From Selenomonadaceae bacterium (GTDB taxonomy: Bacteria; Bacillota; Negativicutes; Selenomonadales; Selenomonadaceae), in assembly GCA_017470715.1 (NCBI GenBank), contig JAFUYE010000058.1, positions 1 to 39,194 on the forward strand: a DNA stretch of 39,194 nucleotides. The letters are read 5' to 3'. Position 1 is the stretch's first letter. Each line of letters starts with the position of its first letter. The notes beneath the pieces were generated by a model. That model did not search any database. It was not told the DNA's origin and worked only from the letters and a program-made list of their open reading frames with translations. Positions 1 to 8,703 of this stretch are shown here, piece by piece. A program made the translations under genes and the position numbers.

Positions 1-123
1 AACGAGTTGAGCGAGACGGATTTGCAGGCAGTGGTTGAGCAGTTAAATCAGAGACCGCGAAAATGTTTGGGTTACAAATCACCGTGGGAAGTGTGGTTTT
101 CTACCCCGTTGCACTTCGTTTGA
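1..123 (+). CDS. IS30-family transposase, C-terminal fragment
   Basis: Frame 1 is open from the first base and ends with TGA at 121-123, giving 40 residues. The fragment contains LNQRPRKCLGYKSPWEVW, which matches the typical C-terminal end of IS30-family DDE transposases (a run like NxRPRKxLGYxTPxE). The rest of the gene lies left of the window, so intactness cannot be judged. The sequence just after the stop is probably the right end of the insertion sequence, but I could not define its inverted repeat without the left end. The family call rests only on this short tail. Confidence 0.8.
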   Translation, partial: NELSETDLQAVVEQLNQRPRKCLGYKSPWEVWFSTPLHFV

Positions 124-220
124 CAATTCAAGTGCCCAAAGAAAAGTTGCAAAAGAAAGGGCACCTCGCGGGGGCGTTGCTCATAGTTGTTCCGGCGTGT
201 GAGAAGTCGTGCGTTATCGT

Positions 221-279
221 GTCCGCAAGTGAAACGTCCTGTTTCAATTGCGGACGAGGCCGTCATCCGTGACGGCCTC
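221..279 (+). other. Two adjacent hairpins between the IS end and gmhB
   Basis: Bases 221-255 fold as GTCCGCAA/TTGCGGAC plus an inner TGAAAC/GTTTCA stem with one mismatch and a 5-base loop. Bases 256-279 directly follow as a perfect 10-bp stem (GAGGCCGTCA/TGACGGCCTC) with a TCCG loop. There is no T-run after either, so a standard intrinsic terminator is not supported. They could be IS-associated, REP-like, or a structured leader of gmhB. The rest of 124-388 holds no gene that I can support. Confidence 0.5.
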
Positions 280-388
280 TGATTTCCCGTTGCGAATTAT
301 GCATTTCGCATTGCTGATTATTTTCGGGCAGGAATTTTTCTGCGCGTCGACGAATCAAAATCAAAAATTTTTATGGAGTTTTGGCGAA

Positions 389-898
389 ATGATTCAAGCA
401 ATTTTTTTCGACAGGGACGGCGTCTTAAATGAGGAAGTCGGTTACCTTTGGCAGATTGAAAAATTCAAGTGGATTGACGGAGCACGCGACGCGATTAAAT
501 TTTGCAACGAACGCGGGATTTTAACGGTCGTCGTCACCAATCAAGGCGGAATCGCTCGCGGGCTGTACACTCACGCTGAAGTTGACGCGTTACATGACTT
601 CATGCAAAAAAGTTTGTCCGAAGTCGGCGCGCACATCGACGCGTTTTATTTTTGTCCGCATCATCCTGAAGGTGTCGTGCCCGAATTCAGCATCGTTTGT
701 GATTGTCGCAAGCCGAAAGCCGGTTTGATTTTGCGGGCGTGCGCGGAATTGGATATTGACCCGAAACGCTCAATTTTAATCGGCGACGCTCAACGCGACA
801 TTGATTCGGCAAATGCGGCGGGACTTCGCGACGGAATTTTTTTCACGGGCGGAAATCTTTTTGATGTCGTTAAATCTGAGGTTGAAAAATTATCGTGA
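389..898 (+). CDS. gmhB: D-glycero-D-manno-heptose 1,7-bisphosphate 7-phosphatase
   Basis: A 169-residue HAD-superfamily phosphatase of the GmhB/histidinol-phosphatase type, which removes the 7-phosphate of heptose bisphosphate on the way to ADP- or GDP-heptose for LPS core. Visible motifs are the nucleophile motif FDRDGVLNE near the N-terminus, VTNQGGIARG (motif II), the zinc-binding loop CPHHPEG...CDCRKPKAG, and GDAQRDID (motif IV). The length is normal. I chose ATG 389 because the protein begins directly with the beta-strand MIQAIFFDRDG and a GGAG lies about 10 bases upstream; an upstream in-frame start at 248 would add residues with no family similarity. Its stop overlaps the next start (GTGA), which suggests translational coupling. 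Confidence 0.9.
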   Translation: MIQAIFFDRDGVLNEEVGYLWQIEKFKWIDGARDAIKFCNERGILTVVVTNQGGIARGLYTHAEVDALHDFMQKSLSEVGAHIDAFYFCPHHPEGVVPEFSIVCDCRKPKAGLILRACAELDIDPKRSILIGDAQRDIDSANAAGLRDGIFFTGGNLFDVVKSEVEKLS

Positions 899-1815
899 GC
901 AATTTTATTGAGCTTGGTAAAAAAATTTATGACTTGTCCAATCCGCGAGAGGCGCACCGATTCGCCGTGTTTATTGCGCGGTGTTGTCTGCACCCGCAAC
1001 GAATGAGCCGCCTTGAAAAATTTTTCGGGCAGTCGGAACTGTTCAAGCAAATTGCGGACGGCTATCCGTTTGTCTACGAACAGGCGACGCGGGCATTTTT
1101 TTATCACAAGTCGACGTTCGAGGAGCGGGCGCGGCTTATCGAAGAAAACATGCAATTTTTGTCCGCGAAAATGAATGATGACTTCATGCTGAAACTTTAC
1201 GGCGACAAAAAAATCGAACTGTGGCGAATGGCTTTGGACGAAACACTTGGCGAAATGAATTTGGTTTTGTGCGCGGAATCCGGTCAACGCAAAGAAGGTT
1301 TGGCGGCTGTGATGTTCAATTTGCCCGGCGAAGTGCCCGTGTATCAGATTTTGTTTTGGATTGCGCGTGACGAACTGATTAATCGCGACGGCAAATGGGC
1401 AATGTGGATTGGCGCAATGCAAGGCCCGAACGTCGACGACGCGAAAGATTTGGTCAAACGCATAACGAAAAAATGTCACGCTTACCGCACTAAGAATTTA
1501 ATTCTTTATGCCGCGCAGGCTGTTGCCCGAAGTTTGGGCGTCGAAAAAATTTTTGCCGTCACGAACGCGGGCTATTACGCCAACAATCACGTCCGCAGCG
1601 ACAGGAAATTAAAAACTTCATTCGGCGATTTTTGGGCTGAAGCCGACGGAATTCCGACGAATGACGAAAGATTTTTCGAGTTGCCGTTGACTGAAACGCG
1701 CAAGACCGTCGAAGAAATTCCTTCGCACAAACGCGCCCAATACCGTCGTCGATTCGCGTTGCTTGACGAACTTGACAATTCGATTGCCGAAACGTTGCGG
1801 AGGTTTGAACGTTGA
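895..1815 (+). CDS. VirK/YbjX (DUF535) family protein
   Basis: 306 residues from a GTG start that overlaps the gmhB stop by four bases. The pattern resembles the DUF535/VirK/YbjX family: a central region ending in MWIGAMQGP, then a region with KNLILYAAQAVARSLGV and VTNAGYYANNHVRSDRKLK, and a C-terminal KRAQYRRR stretch. The biochemical function of this family is not established; members occur in envelope or virulence contexts of Gram-negative bacteria. Its position between heptose and glycosyltransferase genes fits a role in envelope or LPS biology, which is inference. No signal peptide or membrane segment is obvious. The stop overlaps the next TTG start (TTGA). Confidence 0.75.
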   Translation: MSNFIELGKKIYDLSNPREAHRFAVFIARCCLHPQRMSRLEKFFGQSELFKQIADGYPFVYEQATRAFFYHKSTFEERARLIEENMQFLSAKMNDDFMLKLYGDKKIELWRMALDETLGEMNLVLCAESGQRKEGLAAVMFNLPGEVPVYQILFWIARDELINRDGKWAMWIGAMQGPNVDDAKDLVKRITKKCHAYRTKNLILYAAQAVARSLGVEKIFAVTNAGYYANNHVRSDRKLKTSFGDFWAEADGIPTNDERFFELPLTETRKTVEEIPSHKRAQYRRRFALLDELDNSIAETLRRFER

Positions 1816-2996
1816 GATTAGCAATTTTTGAAAACATAATGACGCCCGGCGGTCACGAAGTCGAATTCGACAGAATCATCGTCGAGGAATTTCGCGCGCT
1901 TGGTCACAGCGTCGAATTTTACGTCCCCGAAAATTTTACGTTCCAATTCGATTATCACACGCCCGTTAATCGGCTCAAGGGCGACGCCGTCACTTACACG
2001 AATTCACGCGGGTTGAAGAAAATTTTTGCCGCCGCCAAACGTGAAATCAATCGTCAACGCTGGTACAGTCAGCTTTTCGACGCACAAAAAAATTTCGACG
2101 CGCTGATTATCCCCACGTCGACTTACAGATATTTGCGGGCGTTGAATCACAGTTGCCTGAAAAAAATTTCCGTCCCGATGATTTTTATTTTGCACGGAAT
2201 CAATCCGACGGAGGCACCGAAATTTTTGGCAGAGGCGGACAAACTTTCGTCGAACAGAAATATCAAGCCCGTTGTTTTGACGTTCGGCGATAACATTTTC
2301 GGTGAGCGGCGCGAAAATATTTTTACGATTTATCCGCCGACATACACCGCACGCGACTTGAAAAAACAATTAGGAGTTAGGAATGAGGAATTAGGAATTA
2401 ATGACGAAACCATTTCAAATTCCAAATTCCAAATTCCTAATTGCTTGAAAGTCGGTTTCTTCGGTCAATATCGTCGTGAAAAAAATCTGCGCGGACTGCT
2501 GGAAGTTTTTTTACGCGGCAACTACACCCGCAAAGTTAAATTGCAAGTTCAAGGCTCGACGATGCACGCGGAAGACTCGGACGACTTTGAAAAAATTATC
2601 AAGCAGTATTCGGGCGACGAACGTTTAAGTTTCCTGCACAAAGGTTTAATCGGTGCCGAGTGGCAACATGCGATTTTCGGCGTCGACGCGTTGTTGATGC
2701 CGTATTCTGCGGAGCGATACCGTTATCATTGGGGCGGAATGCTTTTCACGGCGATTGGTTTCGGCAAGCCCGTTGTCGCCTCAAACGACATGAATCCCGA
2801 AGTTTTCGACATGTACCGTGTCGGCGAAACTTTCACCAGCGGAAATTTGGACGAACTTGCCCGCGTGCTCGAAACTTTTATCAACGACTTCGACAAAAAT
2901 TTTCCGACATACGCGGCGAACTTAAAATCGGCGGGCGAAAACTTTTCACCGGTCAACTTTGCGCGGCGGATTGAAAAAATTATTGCGTCAAGTTGA
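1812..2996 (+). CDS. GT-B glycosyltransferase with a heptad repeat inserted in frame
   Basis: 394 residues from a TTG start coupled to the previous stop. It has a two-domain GT-B layout. The N-terminal domain begins RLAIFENIMTPGGHEVEFDR. The C-terminal domain has a KVGFFGQYRREKNLRG strand and a donor-binding region with MPYSAERYRYHWGGMLF and GFGKPVVASND, as in GT4/GT1-like enzymes. The acceptor and sugar are unknown; the neighbours suggest LPS or flagellin glycan. Residues ~186-211 are encoded by a palindromic heptad element at 2368-2443, read as VRNEELGIND and onward, placed in the linker between the two domains without breaking the frame. A strong hairpin terminator follows. Confidence 0.8.
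   Translation: MRLAIFENIMTPGGHEVEFDRIIVEEFRALGHSVEFYVPENFTFQFDYHTPVNRLKGDAVTYTNSRGLKKIFAAAKREINRQRWYSQLFDAQKNFDALIIPTSTYRYLRALNHSCLKKISVPMIFILHGINPTEAPKFLAEADKLSSNRNIKPVVLTFGDNIFGERRENIFTIYPPTYTARDLKKQLGVRNEELGINDETISNSKFQIPNCLKVGFFGQYRREKNLRGLLEVFLRGNYTRKVKLQVQGSTMHAEDSDDFEKIIKQYSGDERLSFLHKGLIGAEWQHAIFGVDALLMPYSAERYRYHWGGMLFTAIGFGKPVVASNDMNPEVFDMYRVGETFTSGNLDELARVLETFINDFDKNFPTYAANLKSAGENFSPVNFARRIEKIIASS
2368..2443. repeat. Heptad palindromic element, GGAATTA type, inside a gene
   Basis: The left half carries CAATTAGGA followed by GTTAGGA, ATGAGGA, ATTAGGA units. The right half carries the inverse (AATTCC units) and ends TCCTAATTG, so the 76 bp can fold into one long hairpin. The same units occur at 32021, 33574 and 37548. 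This copy lies in the coding sequence of the glycosyltransferase and keeps the reading frame open. Confidence 0.8.
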
Positions 2997-3016
2997 CATC
3001 TTCACGGAAGAATTTT

Positions 3017-3074
3017 AAACTTTTGTCACGTTAAGAACAAAGCTCTCGACGTTACGAAAGTTTCTTTTTGTTTT
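3017..3074 (+). terminator. Rho-independent terminator after the first sugar operon
   Basis: A 15-base arm starting AAACTTTTGTCACGT at 3017-3031 pairs with ACGTTACGAAAGTTT at 3049-3063 with one mismatch and one G-U pair. It is followed directly by CTTTTTGTTTT. It ends transcription from the gmhB operon before the flagellin genes. Confidence 0.7.
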
Positions 3075-3090
3075 ACACGGAGGTGAAACC

Positions 3091-3200
3091 ATGACTGTGA
3101 AGATTGTATACAACAAGGGGGGCTACTTTCTCTCGGCACGCTGAACAAAACAAGGCGGGCAAAGTTCCGGCAAACGTTATTAAGATCAACTCTGCAAGGA
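3091..3200 (+). pseudogene. Decayed 5' end of a second flagellin gene
   Basis: ATG 3091 has an excellent ribosome binding site (GGAGGTGA, 3079-3086), yet only 17 codons are open, reading MTVKIVYNKGGYFLSAR and then TGA. Aligned with the flagellin start at 3232 (MTMKAMYNAGAQLSLAQLNK), the two share M-T-x-K-x-x-Y-N; after a frameshift, LNK and a KAG stretch can also be recognised at DNA level. I read this as the remnant of a tandem flagellin copy whose body was deleted. A functional micropeptide is possible but less likely. Confidence 0.55.
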
Positions 3201-3231
3201 TTTTGTGTTTGCTTTATGCGGAGGTGATATT

Positions 3232-4792
3232 ATGACAATGAAAGCCATGTACAACGCCGGGGCTCAGCTGTCGCTTGCCCAACTCAACAAAAATATCACC
3301 AAAGCGGGCAACGCAATGGCAAAACTTTCGTCTGGCGAACGAAAAATCGGTGCGCAGGACGACGACTCGGCAAGTTTCGGCATCTCGGAAAAAATGCGTG
3401 AACAGATTCGCAGTTTGTTGCAGGACAATCAAAATGTTCAAAACGGTTCGTCGATGATTAAAATTGCCGAACGCGGCATCGACCAAATTGTTCAGGAACT
3501 TACCCGTTTGAAGGAACTGGCGATTAACGCGGCAAACGACTCGAATACGGACGAAGACCGCCGCACGATTCAAAAGGAATTCACTTCGGGTTTGGACACG
3601 ATTAACGACATTGCAATCGGCACGACATACAACGGTCAAAATTTTGCTCGACGGCAGATGGGCGCGCGGCGGTTCGGTTTCACTTTCAGCAGGCGGCGGC
3701 GGCGCAAATACCAAACTCACCAACGTGGTTACCGCTTTCAAGGCGTCATACAATGCACGTGCCTCGTCGGCTACCACAAGTGGCACCACAAGAAACGGAT
3801 GCTCTAAAGAGTGGCGTTTTCCGATAGATAAAGGATTCAGTGGCTTGGATTTTTCGGTTGAGCTTGATTTTTCCGCGATGACGACCTCGGAACCTTATCC
3901 CGACACGTTGGACGGTCAAGGTTTTACGATTTTATGTGACGGTTGTCCGCAATACATAAACATTCGTTTTGATTCGTCAATATCGGCTGCGCAATCGAAG
4001 TACGATTCTACACCCGGTCTTGCATCTGACGGAAGTCGCAATGACTATGCACGCGAATTCATTATCGGCGTCAAAGATGTAACAAGTTCTGCTGATTTGG
4101 CGGAGACGATTTTTCAAGGTATTTCTGCAGTCAGCAACCAAATTGAAAAAAGTTTTACGGTACACTACTATGGAACCGTAAAGCCGTCTTATAATATCTC
4201 ATGTTTCAGCAGTCATGTTAATTCGAGTGACGACATTTTAGTCAACGCGGCTCATGAATTCCGAATCAGACGAGATCCAAATGACCCTTCCAAAATACTT
4301 TTCACGAAAAATAATACTGGTATGATGTTCAAGGAAGGTACAATCGCCAACCCGTTGATAGATCCGACCATTCCCGCCAAAGTCGAAACAAAAACGTGGA
4401 ATCCGCTTTGGGTTCAGCACGGCACGCAAGCGGGACAACACGTCAACATTTACATCAACAGTATGCAAACCAAGGATTTGGGAATCGACAACGTCAGAGT
4501 CACGACGAGAGACGAAGCACTTGCCGCAATCGGTAAAGTTGAATCTGCGCTTGAAACGGCACTTGACGAAGCGACAAATTTGGGCGCGTGGCTCCAGCGA
4601 CTCGAATTCACCGACTTAAACGTCACGACAATGGGCGAAAACGTTCAGAACGCCGAATCGACAATCCGCGATGTTGATATGGCGAAAGAAATAACCGAGT
4701 ACACGAAATACAATATTTTAACGCAATCTTCGCAGGCAATGTTGGCGCAGGCGAATCAAAACGGCTCGGCAATCTTAAGTTTATTGCAGTGA
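3232..4792 (+). pseudogene. Flagellin, split by a one-base frameshift
   Basis: The N-terminal part (from ATG 3232, ribosome site GAGGTGAT just upstream) has the D0/D1 flagellin pattern: LSLAQLNKNITKAG, KLSSGERK, ISEKMREQIRSL, and ends near TTYNGQN. The C-terminal part continues in another frame from LLDGRWARGG, through a ~250-residue variable domain, to the conserved D0 end ENVQNAESTIRDVDMAKE and ILSLLQ. The break is at the TTTT run 3642-3645: deleting one T would restore NGQNLLDG and a protein of about 519 residues. The long second part has no further lesion, so the shift is recent, a phase-variable tract, or a sequence error. Flanking sugar transferases suggest that flagellin or LPS glycan is made here. 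Confidence 0.85.
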
Positions 4793-4826
4793 AAATTTTC
4801 GTCGAAGCGGGCGGCTGAAAATTTTT
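4791..4826 (+). terminator. Possible terminator after flagellin
   Basis: GAAAATTTTC at 4791-4800 can pair with GAAAATTTT at 4817-4825 around a 16-base loop. The T-run lies partly within the stem, so it is a weak example, but the position directly after the flagellin stop fits. Confidence 0.4.
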
Positions 4827-4900
4827 GAGCGACTGCGGTGAAAAAATTTTGTCAGCACCTTATAAAATCTGTACGAAAAAATTTGTCCCATGTCGGAAAT

Positions 4901-4929
4901 TTGCGGCGCGGGATTTTTTTTGTTATCAT
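4901..4929 (+). promoter_or_regulatory. Candidate sigma-70 promoter for the GT2-GT9 pair
   Basis: TTGCGG at 4901-4906 and TATCAT at 4924-4929 are separated by 17 bases. The -10 matches consensus at five of six positions; the -35 is weak. It lies 25 bases before the GT2 start, just upstream of its GGAGG site. Confidence 0.4.
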
Positions 4930-4954
4930 GACGAAAACTTTTTGGAGGACTCGA

Positions 4955-5743
4955 ATGGCTAAAGTTTCCGTGCTGATTCTGGCTAAGAACGAAGAAAAAT
5001 TTATCGGCGCGTGCATAAAAAGCGTTTCTGATTTTGCGGACGAAGTTGTTGTTATCGACGACTTCAGCACCGACGCGACCGCGACAATTTCAAAAAATCT
5101 CGGCGCACGTGTCGTTCAACGCGCTTTGAACGGCGATTGGGGCGGTCAACAAACTTTCGCGATTCAACAGGCGAAATTCGATTGGGTTTTCTTTATCGAT
5201 GCCGACGAACGCTCAACGCCCGAACTTTCCGCCGCGATAAAAAAAATTCTTGCCGACGACGACAAAAAAATTGCTTGGCGAACGGCTCGGCTGAGTTATT
5301 TTTGGGGTCAACCGCTAAAACACGGCGGCTGGTTCCCAGATTACGTTACGCGACTTTTCCCGACGGCGGGCAGTTACGTCACGGGCTTTGTTCACCCGCA
5401 AATTCATCACAAATGCGACGCCGAAAAAGATTTTCCCGAAAGCTCATATCTGGTTCACTACCCGTATCGCGATTGGAATCATTATTTCAACAAGCTGAAC
5501 TTTTACACGACGCTTGCCGCGAAAAAAGCTCACGAACAGGGAAAGTCCGCGAACATTTTGGATATGATTTTGCACCCGATTTGGGCAAGTTTCCGAATGT
5601 ATTTTCTGCGCGGCGGATTTTTGGACGGGCGAATCGGCTTCGTGTTGGCGGGCTTCCATTACTTTTACACGATGGCGAAATATGTCAAGCTGTACTATTA
5701 CGGCAAGGAAAATGTTCACGTGACGGAGGCGAACGATGTTTAA
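4955..5743 (+). CDS. Glycosyltransferase family 2, WaaE/KdtX-like
   Basis: 262 residues, GT-A fold. The start VSVLILAKNEEKFIGACI, then VVVIDDFSTDAT and the metal-binding FFIDADER give the GT2 pattern. The spacing and the YPYRDWNHYFNKLN region resemble the WaaE/KdtX branch that adds glucose to inner-core heptose in LPS. A hydrophobic C-terminal region (HPIWASFRMYFLRGGF and onward) suggests membrane association. ATG 4955 is chosen because TTTGGAGG precedes it and the family fold begins there; an in-frame start at 4838 would add a non-conserved tail. The gene overlaps the next start by eight bases, so the two act as one transcription unit. Confidence 0.85.
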   Translation: MAKVSVLILAKNEEKFIGACIKSVSDFADEVVVIDDFSTDATATISKNLGARVVQRALNGDWGGQQTFAIQQAKFDWVFFIDADERSTPELSAAIKKILADDDKKIAWRTARLSYFWGQPLKHGGWFPDYVTRLFPTAGSYVTGFVHPQIHHKCDAEKDFPESSYLVHYPYRDWNHYFNKLNFYTTLAAKKAHEQGKSANILDMILHPIWASFRMYFLRGGFLDGRIGFVLAGFHYFYTMAKYVKLYYYGKENVHVTEANDV

Positions 5744-6779
5744 AAATATTCTTGTCAACGCGCTGGTGAATTTGGGCGACGTGGTGTTGACGACTTCGGC
5801 ACTTGCGCTCATCAAAAAAAATTTCCCCGACACGCGAATCACGATGCTCGTCAAGCCGGTTGTCGCGGACGCGGTGATTGATAATCCCGTTGTCGACGAC
5901 GTGATAATTTTGGACTACCGCGCCAAAGAAAATTCTTTCGGTAAGATGTTAACGCTCGTCAAAAAAATTCGGCAACGTCACTTCGACCTTGCAATTTCGT
6001 TCGACAGGAAGTTGAGACCCGCGCTGATAACTTTTTTGGCGGGAATTCCGCGCAGAGTTTGTCCGACGAAAGTTTTCGACAACAATTCAAGCCGCGTGAC
6101 AATGTTTTATACGGACGTTGTAGAAATTTCGCACGACCTGAACAAAACTTTGCAGGCGGAAACTTATCAAGAGATTGTCCGCAAATTTTTTAATATCGAC
6201 GGTCACGAAACGCCGAAGTTCCCGAAAAAAATTTCACCCGTCGCCGAAAAGTTGTTGGCTCGACTTCCGCAGAAAAAATTTAAAATCGCGCTGTGTGTCA
6301 AGGGAACTTTTCCGCTCAAGACATGGAGCAAAGAATATTTCGCCGAAACCGTTCGCGAACTGAACAAAAATTACGACGCGGCATTTTTTATCGTCGGCGC
6401 ACCGAACGACCGCGATTATGCCGACGAAGTCATTCGCGAAATCGGCTTTGACGTGGAAAATTTTTGCGGTGAAACTTCGCTGACGGATTTGGCGGAACTT
6501 TTTCGACGCGCAGATTTATTTGTCACCGTCGACACGGGCGCAACGCACATTGCCGCGACGACCGGCGTCAAAATGGTCACGATGTACGGTTGCACGAGCC
6601 CCGACAGATGGCACCCGATTAATCCGAACGCAATCGCTTTGACCAGCCGCGAAAATTGTTGTCCGTGCACTTTCAAAGCCGAACAATGCCCGACGTATCC
6701 GAAGCCCGCTTGTCTGCAAAATGTCACGCCCGCGCAGGTTATCGACGCCGCGAAAGAACTTTTGCCGACAAGCACTTAA
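5736..6779 (+). CDS. Glycosyltransferase family 9 (heptosyltransferase-like)
   Basis: 347 residues with the ADP-heptose:LPS heptosyltransferase pattern. It begins KNILVNALVNLGDVVLTTSALALIKKNFP, quoted here as the pieces NILVNALVNLGDVVL and ALALIKKNFP. The C-terminal half has FVTVDTGATHIAA and TSPDRWHP, which bind the nucleotide-sugar. It would transfer heptose to the Kdo-lipid A or inner core at the cytoplasmic membrane, which fits gmhB at the start of the locus. I cannot tell WaaC from WaaF or a later enzyme from sequence alone. A cluster of cysteines near the C-terminus (CCPC, EQC, ACLQ) also occurs in many GT9 proteins. A bidirectional terminator follows. Confidence 0.85.
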   Translation: MFKNILVNALVNLGDVVLTTSALALIKKNFPDTRITMLVKPVVADAVIDNPVVDDVIILDYRAKENSFGKMLTLVKKIRQRHFDLAISFDRKLRPALITFLAGIPRRVCPTKVFDNNSSRVTMFYTDVVEISHDLNKTLQAETYQEIVRKFFNIDGHETPKFPKKISPVAEKLLARLPQKKFKIALCVKGTFPLKTWSKEYFAETVRELNKNYDAAFFIVGAPNDRDYADEVIREIGFDVENFCGETSLTDLAELFRRADLFVTVDTGATHIAATTGVKMVTMYGCTSPDRWHPINPNAIALTSRENCCPCTFKAEQCPTYPKPACLQNVTPAQVIDAAKELLPTST

Positions 6780-6789
6780 CAAAATGAAA

Positions 6790-6821
6790 AACCCCGCTCC
6801 GTAAAGGAACGAGGTTTTTTT
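6790..6821. terminator. Bidirectional terminator between the GT9 gene and pckA
   Basis: AACCCCGCTCC and GGAACGAGGTT pair with two G-U or mismatch positions around a short GTAAA loop, followed by a T-run on the plus strand and preceded by an A-run that serves the minus strand. It separates two convergent genes. Confidence 0.7.
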
Positions 6822-6859
6822 GTTACGCAACGAAAAATTTTTCCGCCGCAAAAAGTTTC

Positions 6860-8476
6860 TTAAAGTTTCGGACCTGCCGCAACGAGAGCTTTGCCCGCCG
6901 CGTTGTATTCGTATTTCTTGAAGTTCTTGATAAAGCGGCTTGCCAAATCTTGAGCTTTTCTGTCCCATTCAGTCGGGTCTGCATAAGTGTTGCGCGGGTC
7001 GAGAATATTTGTCGCAACGCCTTCGAGTTCGGTCGGAATTTCCAAATCGAAGATAGGAAGTTTTTTCGTCGGAGCAGTTTTAATTGCGCCGCCGAGAATT
7101 GCGTCGATAATTCCGCGAGTGTCTTTAATCGAAATGCGTTTGCCGGTGCCGTTCCAGCCCGTGTTGACGAGATAAGCTTTCGCGCCGGATTTTTCCATGC
7201 GTTTAACGAGTTCTTCGGCGTATTTGGTCGGGTGCAGTTCAAGGAATGCTTGACCGAAGCACGCGGAGAAAGTCGGAGTCGGCTCGGTGATACCGCGTTC
7301 CGTACCGGCAAGTTTCGCCGTGAAGCCGCTGAGGAAATAATATTTGCACTGTTCGCTTGTCAAAATCGAAACGGGCGGCAGAACACCGAATGCGTCCGCG
7401 CTGAGGAAAATGACCGATTGCGCCGCAGGACCGTGGCTGTCGGGGCGAACGATATTTTTGATGTGGTAAATCGGATAGCTGACGCGGGTGTTTTCCGTGA
7501 CGGATTTGTCTGCGAAGTCAATCTTGCCGTTTTTGTCGACGGTGACATTTTCAAGCAGAGCATCGCGACGAATTGCGTTGTAAATGTCGGGCTCGCTTTC
7601 CTTGTCGAGGTTGATAACTTTCGCGTAGCAACCGCCCTCGAAGTTGAAAACGCCTTGGTCGTCCCAGCCGTGTTCGTCGTCGCCGATAAGCAAACGTTTC
7701 GGGTCAGTAGACAGCGTGGTTTTGCCCGTGCCGGAAAGTCCGAAGAAAATCGCAGTGTTTTCGCCGTTCATGTCGGTGTTCGCCGAACAATGCATTGCTG
7801 CTATACCTTTAAGCGGCATGAAAAAATTTTGGACGCTGAAGCACCCTTTCTTCATCTCGCCTCCATACCAAGAATTTATGATAATCTGCTCTTTTGTACT
7901 CAAATTGAATACTATGGCAGTTTCTGAATTCAAGCCGAGTTCTTTCCAGTTGTCGACTTTCGCTTTCGACGCGTTATAGACGACGAAATCGGGTTCCTGA
8001 TCGAATTCGGCTTGATTCTTCGGGCGAATGAACATGTTGGTGACGAAATGCGCTTGCCAGGCGACCTCCAACAAAAAGCGAATCTTCATGCGGGTATCTT
8101 TGTGCGTGCCGCAGAAGCCGTCGACGACGAAAAGGCGTTTGTTGCTGAGTTCATCAACCGCGATTTTTTTGAGAGCCTTCCACGATTCGACGGAACATTT
8201 TTTGTTGTCGTTCGGATACTCCGGAGTTGTCCACCAAACTTCGCCGGGCGCGCCTTCTTTGGTGAAGTCGTCGTATACGAGAAATTTGTCTTTGGGACTG
8301 CGGCCAGTGTAAATGCCGGTCATGACGTTAATCGCGCCGAGTTCGGTTTCCTGTCCGACGTCGAAGCCTTCGAGGTCGGGACGCGTCTCTTCATTGAACA
8401 AGACTTCGTAGCTGGGATTGTACAAGATTTCGGTCGTGCCTGTGATTCCGTACTTGCTGAGATCGAGCATTGGCAT
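6860..8476 (-). CDS. pckA: Phosphoenolpyruvate carboxykinase (ATP)
   Basis: 538 residues, the usual length for the ATP-dependent enzyme that interconverts oxaloacetate + ATP and PEP + CO2 + ADP. Visible motifs are [12 protein letters not shown] (substrate loop), the P-loop [11 protein letters not shown] at about 246-256, [20 protein letters not shown] (metal and PEPCK-specific motifs), and the adenine-binding region near TPTFSACFG. In succinate- or propionate-forming anaerobes it often runs toward oxaloacetate, which fits the nearby Dcu carrier. ATG 8476 has AGGAGGTAAGAA in front. A near-consensus promoter lies at 8507-8535, so it is probably monocistronic. Confidence 0.97.
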   Translation of the reverse strand: MPMLDLSKYGITGTTEILYNPSYEVLFNEETRPDLEGFDVGQETELGAINVMTGIYTGRSPKDKFLVYDDFTKEGAPGEVWWTTPEYPNDNKKCSVESWKALKKIAVDELSNKRLFVVDGFCGTHKDTRMKIRFLLEVAWQAHFVTNMFIRPKNQAEFDQEPDFVVYNASKAKVDNWKELGLNSETAIVFNLSTKEQIIINSWYGGEMKKGCFSVQNFFMPLKGIAAMHCSANTDMNGENTAIFFGLSGTGKTTLSTDPKRLLIGDDEHGWDDQGVFNFEGGCYAKVINLDKESEPDIYNAIRRDALLENVTVDKNGKIDFADKSVTENTRVSYPIYHIKNIVRPDSHGPAAQSVIFLSADAFGVLPPVSILTSEQCKYYFLSGFTAKLAGTERGITEPTPTFSACFGQAFLELHPTKYAEELVKRMEKSGAKAYLVNTGWNGTGKRISIKDTRGIIDAILGGAIKTAPTKKLPIFDLEIPTELEGVATNILDPRNTYADPTEWDRKAQDLASRFIKNFKKYEYNAAGKALVAAGPKL

Positions 8477-8506
8477 ATTTCTTACCTCCTAAATTTTACT
8501 GCGTCG

Positions 8507-8535
8507 ATAATAAACTTTCGCGCCGCGATTGTCAA
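8507..8535 (-). promoter_or_regulatory. Sigma-70 promoter of pckA
   Basis: On the minus strand a perfect TTGACA (8530-8535) and TATTAT (8507-8512) are separated by exactly 17 bases. Transcription would start near 8500, leaving a short leader with the AGGAGGT site. No operator could be recognised. Confidence 0.75.
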
Positions 8536-8567
8536 TTAAAAAGCCCGCACGATTGCGCAAAAAAAAT

Positions 8568-8596
8568 TTGATTCGCGTCCGATTATGTGCTAAAGT
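8568..8596 (+). promoter_or_regulatory. Weak promoter candidate for the HNH gene
   Basis: TTGATT (8568-8573) and TAAAGT (8591-8596) are 17 bases apart, four of six matches each. The remaining 8597-8703 leader shows no clear feature apart from the ribosome site. Confidence 0.35.
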
Positions 8597-8703
8597 GTAT
8601 CTATCGTAAATCCACACCGCACGCAAAACGTGAATCAAAAACTGTTCGTCGTTATTCTAAGCGTTTCCGCGTGCAATGTCAAATCACAAAGGAGCGATTG
8701 TCT

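Noticed and set aside
3642-3645. Programmed frameshift in flagellin
   Set aside because: There is no slippery heptamer, stimulatory stem or internal ribosome site characteristic of programmed shifting; a plain indel in TTTT is simpler. Phase variation is left open as a finding.
6950-7927. Long plus-strand open frame opposite pckA
   Set aside because: It is the antisense of a highly conserved pckA with strong motifs; it has no ribosome site and no recognisable domain. High-GC codon use explains the open frame.
8597-8703. tRNA or riboswitch in the pckA-HNH gap
   Set aside because: No cloverleaf or known aptamer pattern could be drawn from the sequence.
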